From assembly GCA_910584075.1 (NCBI GenBank), contig CAJTZI010000003.1:1-64000 (forward strand): DNA of 64,000 bases. Direction: 5' to 3'. This document shows positions 32,116 through 39,553 of this stretch, in pieces (position 1 is the first letter of the stretch; each line of letters starts with the position of its first letter). Source of the DNA: an uncultured Oscillibacter sp. Lineage in GTDB: Bacteria; Bacillota; Clostridia; Oscillospirales; Oscillospiraceae. The notes beneath the pieces are model-generated. The model did no database searches and was not told the DNA's origin. It worked only from the letters and a program-made list of their open reading frames with translations. Made by a program: the position numbers and the translations under genes.

Positions 32116-33789
32116 TTACGCCACTCTCGCCACCACGCTGGCGAAGCTGAACCAGCCCCGGGCGTCCCGGCAGGCGCCGGTCAGCGTCTCCCGCAGCTCC
32201 CAGGCCGTCCCCCGGGTGTACAGGGGGGCCATGACACAGTCCGAGATCAGCAGATTCTCCGCGTCGTGGAGGCAGCCCATGCGGGCGGTGCTGTCGGCGG
32301 CGTTGGCGATGATCGCCATCAGGGTGTCATAGGCGCTGTTGGCGTACTGGACTACGTTGTTGGTGCTGTCGGAGGTCCAGTTCATCAAAAAGCACTCTGC
32401 GTCGTTGCCCACGGCGGTGAGGTCCGCTCCCGCCAGATCGTACTCCCCGGTGCGCAGGGCGGTCCACAGCTCCCGGTTGGTGACGCCCACCGGCGTCACC
32501 CGCATCCCCAGCACCTCCTGCCACATCTGGCAGATCATCTGTGCCACGGCGCCGTTGCTGCCCGTGTCCTCGTAGAGATAGGTCATCTCCCCCAGGCTGA
32601 CGCCGCTGTCATAGCCCGCCTCATTCAAAAGGGCCTTTGCCTGCACACGGCGCTCCTCATAGCTCTCCCCGCCGCTGTCCAGCAGGGCGCCGCCAATGGT
32701 GCGGAAGTCCTCCTCCCCCTCCGGGACGCCGGGCGGCACCAGGCCGCCCGCGGCCCGGGCGCTGATGCCGGCGGCGGCGGTCAGGGCGTCGCGGTCGACG
32801 GCCAGATGCACCGCCTGCCGCACCAGCTGGTCCGCCAGCATCTCCCGGCCACAGTTGAACAGCACCGCGTAGGTCCCCATTTCCGGGACCGCCGTCCAGG
32901 TCTCGTCCACCGCCAGCTCCGCCATCCGCTCCTCCGTCAGGGGCCAGACGGCGTCCACGGTCTTGTGGTCGTAGAGGGAGCGGGCTTCCTCCGCCGTGTC
33001 GGCAAAGTGGAACACCAGGGTCCGGGGGCCGGCCTGGGTGCTGTAATACCGCTGGTTGGCCACGGCGGACAGCGTCGCGCCCGCCGTGTAGGACTCCGCC
33101 TGATAGGGCCCGTTGCACACCAGAGCCGCGGGATCGGACCACCAGCGCAGGGTCTCCCCGCCGGCGCGCTGGCTCCGCTCCTCCGCCGCCTCCTTCAGCT
33201 TCTGCACCACATCCTGCCGCAGCGGGCTGGTGGCGGGGGAGGTGCACACCTCCGTCAAAAACCAGTCATAGCGGCCGCTGAGGACCACCACCAGCGTGTT
33301 GTCGTTCTTGGCTGTCACTTGAAGCTGGGTCATGTCCCCGGAGGCCCGGGCCTCATCGTACCCCGCCACAACCGACAGCAGTGCCGCGTAGGGGGACCGG
33401 CTGGCCGGATCTGCCAGCCTCTGCCAGGCGTACACAAAGTCCCCGGCCTTCACGTTGACCCCGTCGGACCACTTGGCGCTGCGCAGGCGGAACGTATAGG
33501 TCACCCTGCCGTCATAGCTCTCCTCCTGGTCCACGGTCTTGGCCATGCCGCCTGTCACCGTGGGATTGCCGGAGACGTCCACCGTCACCCGCATCAGGTT
33601 TTCGTACAGGTGGGCCAGGATGGTCTGGTCCCCGGTCTCCTCGGCATAAATGGGGTCCAGGCTCACCGGCGCCGCCCCCACGCACACGGACAGGGAAACT
33701 CCGTCTGTCTCTCCGGCACAGCCCGCCAGCAGTCCAAGGCACATGGCCCCGGACAGGACCAGGCAGGCTAATTTTTTCCAAATTCGCAT
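32116..33789 (-). CDS. Oligopeptide ABC transporter substrate-binding lipoprotein (SBP family 5)
   Basis: A 557-residue extracytoplasmic binding protein of the OppA/DppA type. A lipoprotein signal ends in LLAGC near residue 24, and the first domain has the family motif SAKWSDGVNVKAGDFVYAW. It should bind peptides, but no permease or ATPase gene lies next to it, so it must use a transporter encoded elsewhere. ATG 33789 with GAGGAAA before it is chosen over a GTG two codons upstream. Followed directly by the broken gene. Confidence 0.9.
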   Translation of the reverse strand: MRIWKKLACLVLSGAMCLGLLAGCAGETDGVSLSVCVGAAPVSLDPIYAEETGDQTILAHLYENLMRVTVDVSGNPTVTGGMAKTVDQEESYDGRVTYTFRLRSAKWSDGVNVKAGDFVYAWQRLADPASRSPYAALLSVVAGYDEARASGDMTQLQVTAKNDNTLVVVLSGRYDWFLTEVCTSPATSPLRQDVVQKLKEAAEERSQRAGGETLRWWSDPAALVCNGPYQAESYTAGATLSAVANQRYYSTQAGPRTLVFHFADTAEEARSLYDHKTVDAVWPLTEERMAELAVDETWTAVPEMGTYAVLFNCGREMLADQLVRQAVHLAVDRDALTAAAGISARAAGGLVPPGVPEGEEDFRTIGGALLDSGGESYEERRVQAKALLNEAGYDSGVSLGEMTYLYEDTGSNGAVAQMICQMWQEVLGMRVTPVGVTNRELWTALRTGEYDLAGADLTAVGNDAECFLMNWTSDSTNNVVQYANSAYDTLMAIIANAADSTARMGCLHDAENLLISDCVMAPLYTRGTAWELRETLTGACRDARGWFSFASVVARVA

Positions 33790-33849
33790 AAGCACTTTCC
33801 TCTATTCACCGCCGGCCTCCAGGGCCGGAATTTTCAGCAATACACTGGT

Positions 33850-33878
33850 ATTATAGAGAAATTCGCCGTTTTTGTAAA
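33850..33878 (-). promoter_or_regulatory. Promoter of the peptide-binding protein gene
   Basis: On the minus strand, TTTACA (33878-33873), 17 bp, TATAAT (33855-33850), about 60 bases before the start. Confidence 0.75.
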
Positions 33879-33952
33879 GGCACTCCGGGAAAAAAGTTAC
33901 AAAACGATGACAGTTTTTAGATTTTATTCACAAATTTCCCCGGCAATTCCAA

Positions 33953-33983
33953 CGAAAAACGCGGCCCCCAGCGGGAGGCCGCG
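33953..33983 (-). terminator. Terminator of the helicase/VOC unit
   Basis: GCGGCCTCCC pairs with GGGGGCCGC on the minus strand, followed by GTTTTTCG. Confidence 0.65.
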
Positions 33984-33995
33984 AAATAAAAGCAG

Positions 33996-34463
33996 TCATT
34001 CAGCCGTCAAAAGTTTTTTCAGATCCGCTATGGAGACGTCCATCCGCGCGGATACCGCCTCCATGCTCATGCCGGAGGCCAGGAAACGGCGGACCACCAT
34101 CCCCATGTCCTCCCCCACCTCAATGAGGTGGCCGTCCGGGTCATAGAGGCGGACGGTCCGCTGGCCCCAGCCGTGCTCCACCACGTCCCCCAGGCGGCGG
34201 ACGTCCGGGCGGCGGTCCAGCTGTTTCAAAAAGCCGTCAAAGTCCTCCGTCTCGAAGCAGAGCTCCATGTTGTGGGACCGGCGCACCATGCTGTCCTCCG
34301 GCACACCGGCCAGCCAGGCAAAGTTCTGCTGCAGTGCCAGTCCGCAGGTAAAGGAGACGTTGATTCCGTAGTCATGCTCCAGCTCCAGGCCGAACAGCTC
34401 CTCATAGAAGTGCCGGGACACATGAATGTCTGCCGCGGAGATCAGTGCCGCCGTGTACCGCAT
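33996..34463 (-). CDS. VOC/glyoxalase-fold protein with a C-terminal extension
   Basis: A 155-residue protein. Residues 1-115 have the paired beta-alpha-beta units of the VOC fold (SRHFYEELFGLELEHDYG, then RLYDPDGHLIEVGE), used by glyoxalases, dioxygenases and antibiotic-resistance proteins. Residues about 118-155 form a helical tail with a helix-turn-helix-like SGMSMEAVSARMDVSIADLKK. The reaction is unknown. The ATG at 34463, four bases after the helicase stop and preceded by GGAGGG, is chosen over an in-frame start inside the helicase gene. Confidence 0.82.
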   Translation of the reverse strand: MRYTAALISAADIHVSRHFYEELFGLELEHDYGINVSFTCGLALQQNFAWLAGVPEDSMVRRSHNMELCFETEDFDGFLKQLDRRPDVRRLGDVVEHGWGQRTVRLYDPDGHLIEVGEDMGMVVRRFLASGMSMEAVSARMDVSIADLKKLLTAE

Positions 34464-34467
34464 GGTC

Positions 34468-35628
34468 TCAGCCCTCCACGGCGGAAAGGTGCCCCTCTCC
34501 GTCAAACTTCACGGAGACGATCTCGTTCCGGGTCTTCTGGGCGATGTCGTCAATGCGCATCTTGGATGGGTAGTCCGCCACGAAGGTCACCGCCACGCCC
34601 TGGCGTCTGGCCCGGCCTGTGCGGCCGATTCGATGGACGTAGTCCTGGTTCTCGTCGGGTACGTCGCAGTTGAACACGATGTCCACATCGTCCACATCGA
34701 TGCCCCGGGCGGCCACGTCGGTGGAGACAAAGACCCGGAGCTTCCCCTGGCGGAAGCGGTCCATCACCTGCTCCCGGCGCTTTTGAGGGATGTCCCCGTG
34801 AATGCACTCGGCATCGATGCCCCGCATCTGGAGAAACTTGGTGATCCGCTCCGTGGAGCCCTTGGTATTGCAGAAGGCCATGCAGCGGTCAAAGCCGGTC
34901 TCGTTCAGGATCTTCTCAATGGCGTCCGCCTTGCCGTCGTAAGACACGTCCATCCGGAACTGCTTGATGTCCGGCTTGTTCTGCTCGTCCTCCCGAACGG
35001 TGATCTCCTCCGCGTCCCGCTGGTACACCCAGGCGATGTCCATCACCTCCCGGGAGATGGTGGCGGAGAAGAGGCCCAGATTCCGCCGCTTGTCCATCCT
35101 GTCCAGCAGGCGGGTCACGTCGTGAACGAAGCCCATGTCCAGCATCCGGTCCGCCTCGTCCAGCACCACCGTCCGTGCGGTGTCCACCCGGACAGTGCGC
35201 CGCTTCATGTGGTCGCTGAGGCGGCCCGGGGTGGCCACTACAATCTGGGGGTGCTTTTTCAGCGTGTCGATCTGCCGCCCAATGGGCGCGCCGCCGTAGA
35301 GGCACACCGTCCGTACCCCGGGCTTGTAGGCCGCGAGAATCCGCAGCTCGTCGGTGATCTGGATGGCCAGCTCCCGGGTGGGAGCCAGAATCACCGCCTG
35401 AACGCTCTCGTCCTGCGGGTCCGTGTGCTCCACGATGGGGATGCCGTAGGCAAAGGTCTTGCCCGTGCCCGTGGGGGCTTTGGCGATGACATCCCGCCAG
35501 TCCATCATGGGCGGAATACACCCCGCCTGAACCGGCGTGGACACCGCGATATTCTTCTCTGCGATTGCCCGCATGATCTCCGGCGACAGCCCCAGGCTGT
35601 CAAACCGGACGCCTTCCGTATATTCCAT
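34468..35628 (-). CDS. DEAD-box RNA helicase
   Basis: A 386-residue ATP-dependent RNA helicase. The Q motif region ends near STPVQ, motif I APTGTGKT is at 51-58, and DEAD (VLDEADRML), SAT, the helicase C domain and the last motif HRIGRTGRA are all present. It is short, without an RNA-binding tail. The ribosome site is weak (AAAGGGAAAAAA). It probably helps ribosome assembly or RNA turnover. Confidence 0.93.
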   Translation of the reverse strand: MEYTEGVRFDSLGLSPEIMRAIAEKNIAVSTPVQAGCIPPMMDWRDVIAKAPTGTGKTFAYGIPIVEHTDPQDESVQAVILAPTRELAIQITDELRILAAYKPGVRTVCLYGGAPIGRQIDTLKKHPQIVVATPGRLSDHMKRRTVRVDTARTVVLDEADRMLDMGFVHDVTRLLDRMDKRRNLGLFSATISREVMDIAWVYQRDAEEITVREDEQNKPDIKQFRMDVSYDGKADAIEKILNETGFDRCMAFCNTKGSTERITKFLQMRGIDAECIHGDIPQKRREQVMDRFRQGKLRVFVSTDVAARGIDVDDVDIVFNCDVPDENQDYVHRIGRTGRARRQGVAVTFVADYPSKMRIDDIAQKTRNEIVSVKFDGEGHLSAVEG

Positions 35629-35914
35629 AGCTTTTTTCCCTTTTTTCCAATATAATAGTGTTGTACCGCTATTATACCCGCAATTTTGCCGCTTGTAAAG
35701 GGCCGCCGCGTCCGGTCCCGGCTCCCAATTGGGGTTTTTCTCCAGAAGTATGGTATTTTAGTAAATTTTTGCCTAAATCACCAATAATCATTCTATTTTT
35801 GTAAAATTTATTGTATATTTTTAGTAAAATTATGTATTGTGTTCATAACATTTTCGCCTTTTTATGATAAATTATTTTTAAGGAAACTCAACTATCCAGC
35901 GGGAGGTGTCAAAC
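35629..35914. other. AT-rich regulatory spacer with repeated motif
   Basis: A sharp drop in GC compared with both flanks. The motif TTTTTAGTAAAATT occurs in three near copies at 35756-35767, 35796-35808 and 35818-35831, all in the same orientation. It lies between the divergent helicase gene and the XRE regulator gene, so these could be binding sites of the small regulator. No clear promoter hexamer pair stands out. Confidence 0.5.
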
Positions 35915-36130
35915 GTGGCTGAAATGGACTATGTGCGCATTTTACGTGACCTCCGGGAGGACGCCGACAAGACGCAGACGCAGATTGCCGAAGTCTTGGG
36001 AACCTCTCAGACCATGTACGCGCGGTACGAACGCGGTGCAAACGAATTGCCCATCCACCATTTGATTACTCTAAGCAGATACTACGGCGTCAGTACGGAT
36101 TATCTGCTGGGTCTCAGTAAGGAGCGCTAA
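35915..36130 (+). CDS. Small XRE-family transcriptional regulator
   Basis: A 71-residue single-domain helix-turn-helix protein (QTQIAEVLGTSQTMYARYERG, then the typical end YYGVSTDYLLGLS). The GTG at 35915 has GGGAGG at the right distance; an earlier GTG overlaps the ribosome site. Its target is unknown; the AGTAAA repeats upstream are candidates for autoregulation. It is a single-gene unit with its own terminator. Confidence 0.85.
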   Translation: MAEMDYVRILRDLREDADKTQTQIAEVLGTSQTMYARYERGANELPIHHLITLSRYYGVSTDYLLGLSKER

Positions 36131-36165
36131 GTGCGGACAGGGGTACTCCTGTCCGCACTTTTTTC
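36130..36165 (+). terminator. Terminator of the XRE gene
   Basis: AGTGCGGACAGG pairs with CCTGTCCGCACT, followed by a run of T. Confidence 0.85.
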
Positions 36166-36184
36166 GTGGAGGGTGGATAGAATG

Positions 36185-36210
36185 GAGAGGGCGGGAAAAC
36201 CCGCCCTCTC
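36185..36210. terminator. Hairpin after the sigma/membrane-protein pair
   Basis: GAGAGGGCGGG-aaaa-CCCGCCCTCTC, a perfect 11-bp stem. There is no long T-tract on the minus strand, so termination is uncertain. Confidence 0.45.
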
Positions 36211-36239
36211 TTCTTTAGGTCATTTCGCTTCGGACCCGC

Positions 36240-37013
36240 TCAGGGCTCCTCCGGAGCTTCCGCGGGCTCAACGGTAAAGAGTCCGCTTCTGTAATCCCGC
36301 TTTGCGCTGTCCACGGTGAGGACATCCCCGGCGTCTTTTTTTGTCACGGTCACATTTGCGTCCCCGGCATCGCCGTCGGTCACCGTTACCACAGAGCTGT
36401 TGACCACGCCGTTCTCGTCCGGCTCACCATCCGTCTCTGTCGCAACCGTGATGCCGAGCTGATATTCAGCCTCCACATCCTCACTGGTGAAGTGGTTGGT
36501 GTAGGCGGTGCCGTCGCTGTCGGTGACGGTCTCTGTCAGCTCCCAGGATTCCACGCTGCCGGCAACGTCCACCTCTACCGTCCGGTTCTCCGTGGTCTTC
36601 TCAAAGTGGTACACGCCGTCCCGCGCCATATTCTCAGTGATGTTTACCTCTTCGCCGGCGGCGCAGAGGACCATCACTTTTCCGTCGTCCCGCTTCTCAA
36701 TCCGCGCACCTGCGCTGACAGAGAGCATCAGCTGGTTGCCGTCCCGGTCCACGGCCTCATATCGGGTCTCGTAGCCGTCGGACCACACCTCCCGCAGGCT
36801 GCGGAACAGCGCCCCGCCGCTGGCCAAATCCGCCGCTCCGGCGCTTACCGCCAGAACAACCGTCATCACGGCGGCGATGGCTCCCGCCCGCAGGACCCTG
36901 GGCAGGCGCTTTGCCTGTTTCTTTTCGTTCATCATTTGAAAGACCTCCTTCTTGGCTTCCTCAGAGGCACACAGCCGGGAAAAGGTCTCACAGTATAACC
37001 GCTTGTCAATCAT
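36240..37013 (-). CDS. Membrane-anchored partner of the ECF sigma factor (anti-sigma-like)
   Basis: A 257-residue protein with one membrane segment at about residues 42-60 (GAIAAVMTVVLAVSAGAA), a short N-terminal cytoplasmic part and a large acidic extracytoplasmic domain rich in Thr, Asp and Val. The start overlaps the sigma-factor stop in ATGA, the usual arrangement for sigma/anti-sigma pairs in clostridia. Its role as anti-sigma factor is inferred from position; the domain is not one I can name with certainty. Confidence 0.75.
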   Translation of the reverse strand: MIDKRLYCETFSRLCASEEAKKEVFQMMNEKKQAKRLPRVLRAGAIAAVMTVVLAVSAGAADLASGGALFRSLREVWSDGYETRYEAVDRDGNQLMLSVSAGARIEKRDDGKVMVLCAAGEEVNITENMARDGVYHFEKTTENRTVEVDVAGSVESWELTETVTDSDGTAYTNHFTSEDVEAEYQLGITVATETDGEPDENGVVNSSVVTVTDGDAGDANVTVTKKDAGDVLTVDSAKRDYRSGLFTVEPAEAPEEP

Positions 37014-37486
37014 GGGCTCTCTGCCTCCTTCAAATTGGTTTTCAGCTGTCCCCTGGCCCGCATGAGCCAGGTCTGCACGGTGGACGGGTTGGCGCTCATG
37101 GCGCAGGCTACCTCCCGGACGCTGTACCCCTCGTAGTAGTGGAGATAGACGGCGGCCCGGTATTTGGGCGGCAGGGCCATCACCTCCCGGAAGAGCTCGC
37201 TCTGGGCCGGGGTGTCAAAGGCCGCCGTCTCCGGGGCCTCCTCCAGGGGACCGGTCCGGCAGCGCCAGGGGGAGCGCAGCAGGCGCCTGCACTCGTTCAC
37301 TGCAACCCGCACCACCCAGAACCGCTCGTGTTCCGGCGTGTCAAAGGGGTCCTGGGTATAGAGCTTCAGCAGCGTCTCCTGCATCACGTCCTCCGCGTCG
37401 GCCCGGTTTTTCAGGTAGCTGTACGCCAGCCGGAACACCATATCGGCGTACAGCTTCACAGCCGCCTCAAACGCCGCATCTGTCAA
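37010..37486 (-). CDS. ECF-type RNA polymerase sigma factor
   Basis: A 158-residue sigma factor with region 2 (KLYADMVFRLAYSYLKN, then AEDVMQETLLKLY) and region 4 (LPPKYRAAVYLHYYEGYSV, SANPSTVQTWLMRARGQLK). It should redirect RNA polymerase to a stress regulon that probably includes its own operon. The start is a TTG with GAGGTGA before it. The next gene overlaps it by four bases. Confidence 0.92.
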   Translation of the reverse strand: MTDAAFEAAVKLYADMVFRLAYSYLKNRADAEDVMQETLLKLYTQDPFDTPEHERFWVVRVAVNECRRLLRSPWRCRTGPLEEAPETAAFDTPAQSELFREVMALPPKYRAAVYLHYYEGYSVREVACAMSANPSTVQTWLMRARGQLKTNLKEAESP

Positions 37487-37581
37487 CTCGTCTCACCTCG
37501 CCTGTGTCAGTTTTGAAAGGCCTTTCTGTATTGAATATCCACCAGCGTCGGAAAATATCTCAAAACCGCGGAAATTTTTTT

Positions 37582-37606
37582 CTTCCACCCGGTCGGGGTG
37601 GAAACC
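37582..37606. repeat. Inverted repeat upstream of the sigma factor
   Basis: TTCCACCC and GGGTGGAA flank a short centre between the divergent sigma-factor and diguanylate-cyclase genes. A-rich and T-rich runs adjoin one side. It may be an operator for one of the two promoters. Confidence 0.4.
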
Positions 37607-37644
37607 GCACCGTCAGATTTCCTGTGTTTTTCCCAAATTTATGC

Positions 37645-37673
37645 TTTCACTTTCGAAAAAACTCTGCTATAAT
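37645..37673 (+). promoter_or_regulatory. Promoter of the diguanylate cyclase/PilZ genes
   Basis: TTTCAC (37645-37650), 17 bp, TATAAT (37668-37673), about 100 bases before the start. Confidence 0.6.
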
Positions 37674-37778
37674 ATTTTCATTGTGTCTGCCTCTGCGGAC
37701 ACATTCCGGCGGGAAGTGCATCACATTTTATCATAATATCATATTCGCCTGCGGGCGTCATAATAAAGGAGCATCGCC

Positions 37779-38699
37779 ATGGAGAGAATTCTGGTTATCG
37801 ACGACAGCCCTGTTCAGGCTAATCTTCTGAAATCGATTCTGGATGACACCTATGATGTCACCACGGTCCACACCGCCGAGAGCGGGCTGCACTACGCCAA
37901 GAGCGGCGACTATTCCCTGATCCTTCTGGACGTGATTATGCCCAGCATCAACGGTTTCGAAGTGCTGGCGCTGCTGCAAAAGGACTCTTCCACCCAGCAC
38001 ATCCCTGTCATCCTCATCACAAGCCTCTCCGATTTTCAAAACGAGGAGCGCGGCCTGACCCTGGGGGCCGTGGACTATATCTCCAAGCCCTTCCACCCCC
38101 TGGTGGTCAAGGCCCGGGTCAACACCCACATCAAGCTGTATCAGTACCGCACCCAGATCGAGCGGCAGGCAACACTGGATCAGCTCACCGGCGTGGCAAA
38201 CCGGCGGCACTACAACGCCGTCAGCCTGGAGCGGTGGCAGGACGCCGTGCGGCTGAACGTCCCCTTCTCCATCTGCATGATGGACATCGACAAGTTCAAA
38301 GTCTACAACGACACCTTTGGGCATATGGCCGGAGATCAGGTGATCGCCTCCGTGGCCGGCGCGGCGGCCGCCCGCCTGCAGCGCACAACGGATTTCTTCG
38401 CCCGCTACGGCGGGGAGGAGTTTGTGGCCATCATCCTGGGCAGCTCCGCCGCGGACGCCTTTGAGCATATGCGGGGCATCCGGCGGGCGGTGGAGGAGCT
38501 CCGCATCCCCCACAACGAGACCGTCTCCCCCTGGGTCACGGTCAGCCTTGGGGGCGTAACCCTGTTCCCCGGCCCCAAGGATTCCTACGACACGCATCTG
38601 AAAATCGCGGACACCATGCTGTACGACGCCAAGCGCTTCGGCCGGAACCAGGTGGTCTGGTACAGCGACAAAATGGAGTTCTGGCGGGAAAAAAAATAA
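37779..38699 (+). CDS. Response regulator with GGDEF domain (diguanylate cyclase)
   Basis: A 306-residue enzyme that makes cyclic di-GMP. Residues 1-120 form a receiver domain with phospho-acceptor Asp51 and conserved Lys103. Residues about 130-298 form a GGDEF domain with the active motif GGEEF at 211-215 and the product-inhibition site RTTD at 202-205, five residues before it, so activity and feedback control should both be intact. A PilZ protein follows in the same unit. Its sensor kinase is not in the window. Confidence 0.95.
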   Translation: MERILVIDDSPVQANLLKSILDDTYDVTTVHTAESGLHYAKSGDYSLILLDVIMPSINGFEVLALLQKDSSTQHIPVILITSLSDFQNEERGLTLGAVDYISKPFHPLVVKARVNTHIKLYQYRTQIERQATLDQLTGVANRRHYNAVSLERWQDAVRLNVPFSICMMDIDKFKVYNDTFGHMAGDQVIASVAGAAAARLQRTTDFFARYGGEEFVAIILGSSAADAFEHMRGIRRAVEELRIPHNETVSPWVTVSLGGVTLFPGPKDSYDTHLKIADTMLYDAKRFGRNQVVWYSDKMEFWREKK

Positions 38700-38734
38700 C
38701 GGGGCGCGGAGCGCGTCTCTAGAAGGGAGATTCC

Positions 38735-39433
38735 ATGGGTCTGTTTGGATTATTTAAGAAAAAGGCCGAAGGCGCGGAGACGGCGCCTGTTGAAAAGGAG
38801 GCGGAGCCCGCCTTTCTGGAGGACTACGCCGGAATGCAGGCTGAGGTGACGGACATGGAGGGCCGGCTGCTCTTTGTGGCAAAGCTCCTGGGCCTCCAGG
38901 AGAACCAGGGAGACCTGCACCTGCTCTCCGAGACCTCCATCTCCCGGGAGATGGAGGAACCGCTGCCTGTGCGTCTCCGCGGATACAGCAGCCGGAAGTC
39001 CAAGGCCGCCTATATGGAGGGGGCCGTTCTTCCCACCGGGGACGACCAGGTGTGGAGGGTGGAGAATCTGACGCTGATGAAGCTGGAAAACGACCGCTCC
39101 TTCTTCCGCATGGACGTGTCCATGGACGCCAGCCTCACCGCCGTAGGCCGGCCCGGCGCGGAGGAGGAGCCCTGCAGGCTGGTGAACATCAGCGTGGGCG
39201 GCGTGCGCATCGCCTCCCCCAACCTGCACCAGATTGGAGAGCGGCTTCTGCTCAGCGTGGATTTGACCTCGGGCAAGGCGCCTTCCACCATGCTCTGCCA
39301 GATCCTGCGCATCATCGGGCAGGAGCGGAATTACGAGTACGGCTGCCGTTTCATTGAGCTGAACGACGCGGACGAGGATCGGATTATGCAGATCATTTTC
39401 GCCCTCCAGCGCAAGCAGAGCGGCCGCTCCTAA
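38735..39433 (+). CDS. PilZ-domain c-di-GMP effector
   Basis: A 232-residue protein. An N-terminal YcgR-like beta domain (about 30-118) is followed by a PilZ domain (about 120-230) with NISVGG at 151-156, which fits the D/N-x-S-x-x-G motif. The arginine motif RxxxR is reduced to RMDVS at 125, one Arg short, so binding may be weaker. It lies 35 bases after the cyclase gene and is likely its local effector, perhaps acting on motility or surface polymers. Ribosome site GAAGGGAGA. Confidence 0.88.
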   Translation: MGLFGLFKKKAEGAETAPVEKEAEPAFLEDYAGMQAEVTDMEGRLLFVAKLLGLQENQGDLHLLSETSISREMEEPLPVRLRGYSSRKSKAAYMEGAVLPTGDDQVWRVENLTLMKLENDRSFFRMDVSMDASLTAVGRPGAEEEPCRLVNISVGGVRIASPNLHQIGERLLLSVDLTSGKAPSTMLCQILRIIGQERNYEYGCRFIELNDADEDRIMQIIFALQRKQSGRS

Positions 39434-39469
39434 TTCCGGGGGATCCCCGGAGTGGAAAATGTCTTCTAC

Positions 39470-39501
39470 AAAGGGGCGCGGCTTTTCAGCCGCGCCCCTT
39501 T
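39470..39501 (+). terminator. Terminator of the cyclase/PilZ genes
   Basis: AAAGGGGCGCGGC pairs with GCCGCGCCCCTTT. It lies beyond the PilZ stop and next to the glycogen-operon terminator. Confidence 0.65.
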
Positions 39502-39503
39502 CA

Positions 39504-39539
39504 CAAAAAGGTCCCCTCCCGCTTAGCGGGAGGGGACCT
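39504..39539 (-). terminator. Terminator of the glycogen operon
   Basis: AGGTCCCCTCCCGC pairs with GCGGGAGGGGACCT, followed on the minus strand by TTTTTGTG. Confidence 0.8.
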
Positions 39540-39553
39540 CTTGCTCCGGTCTC

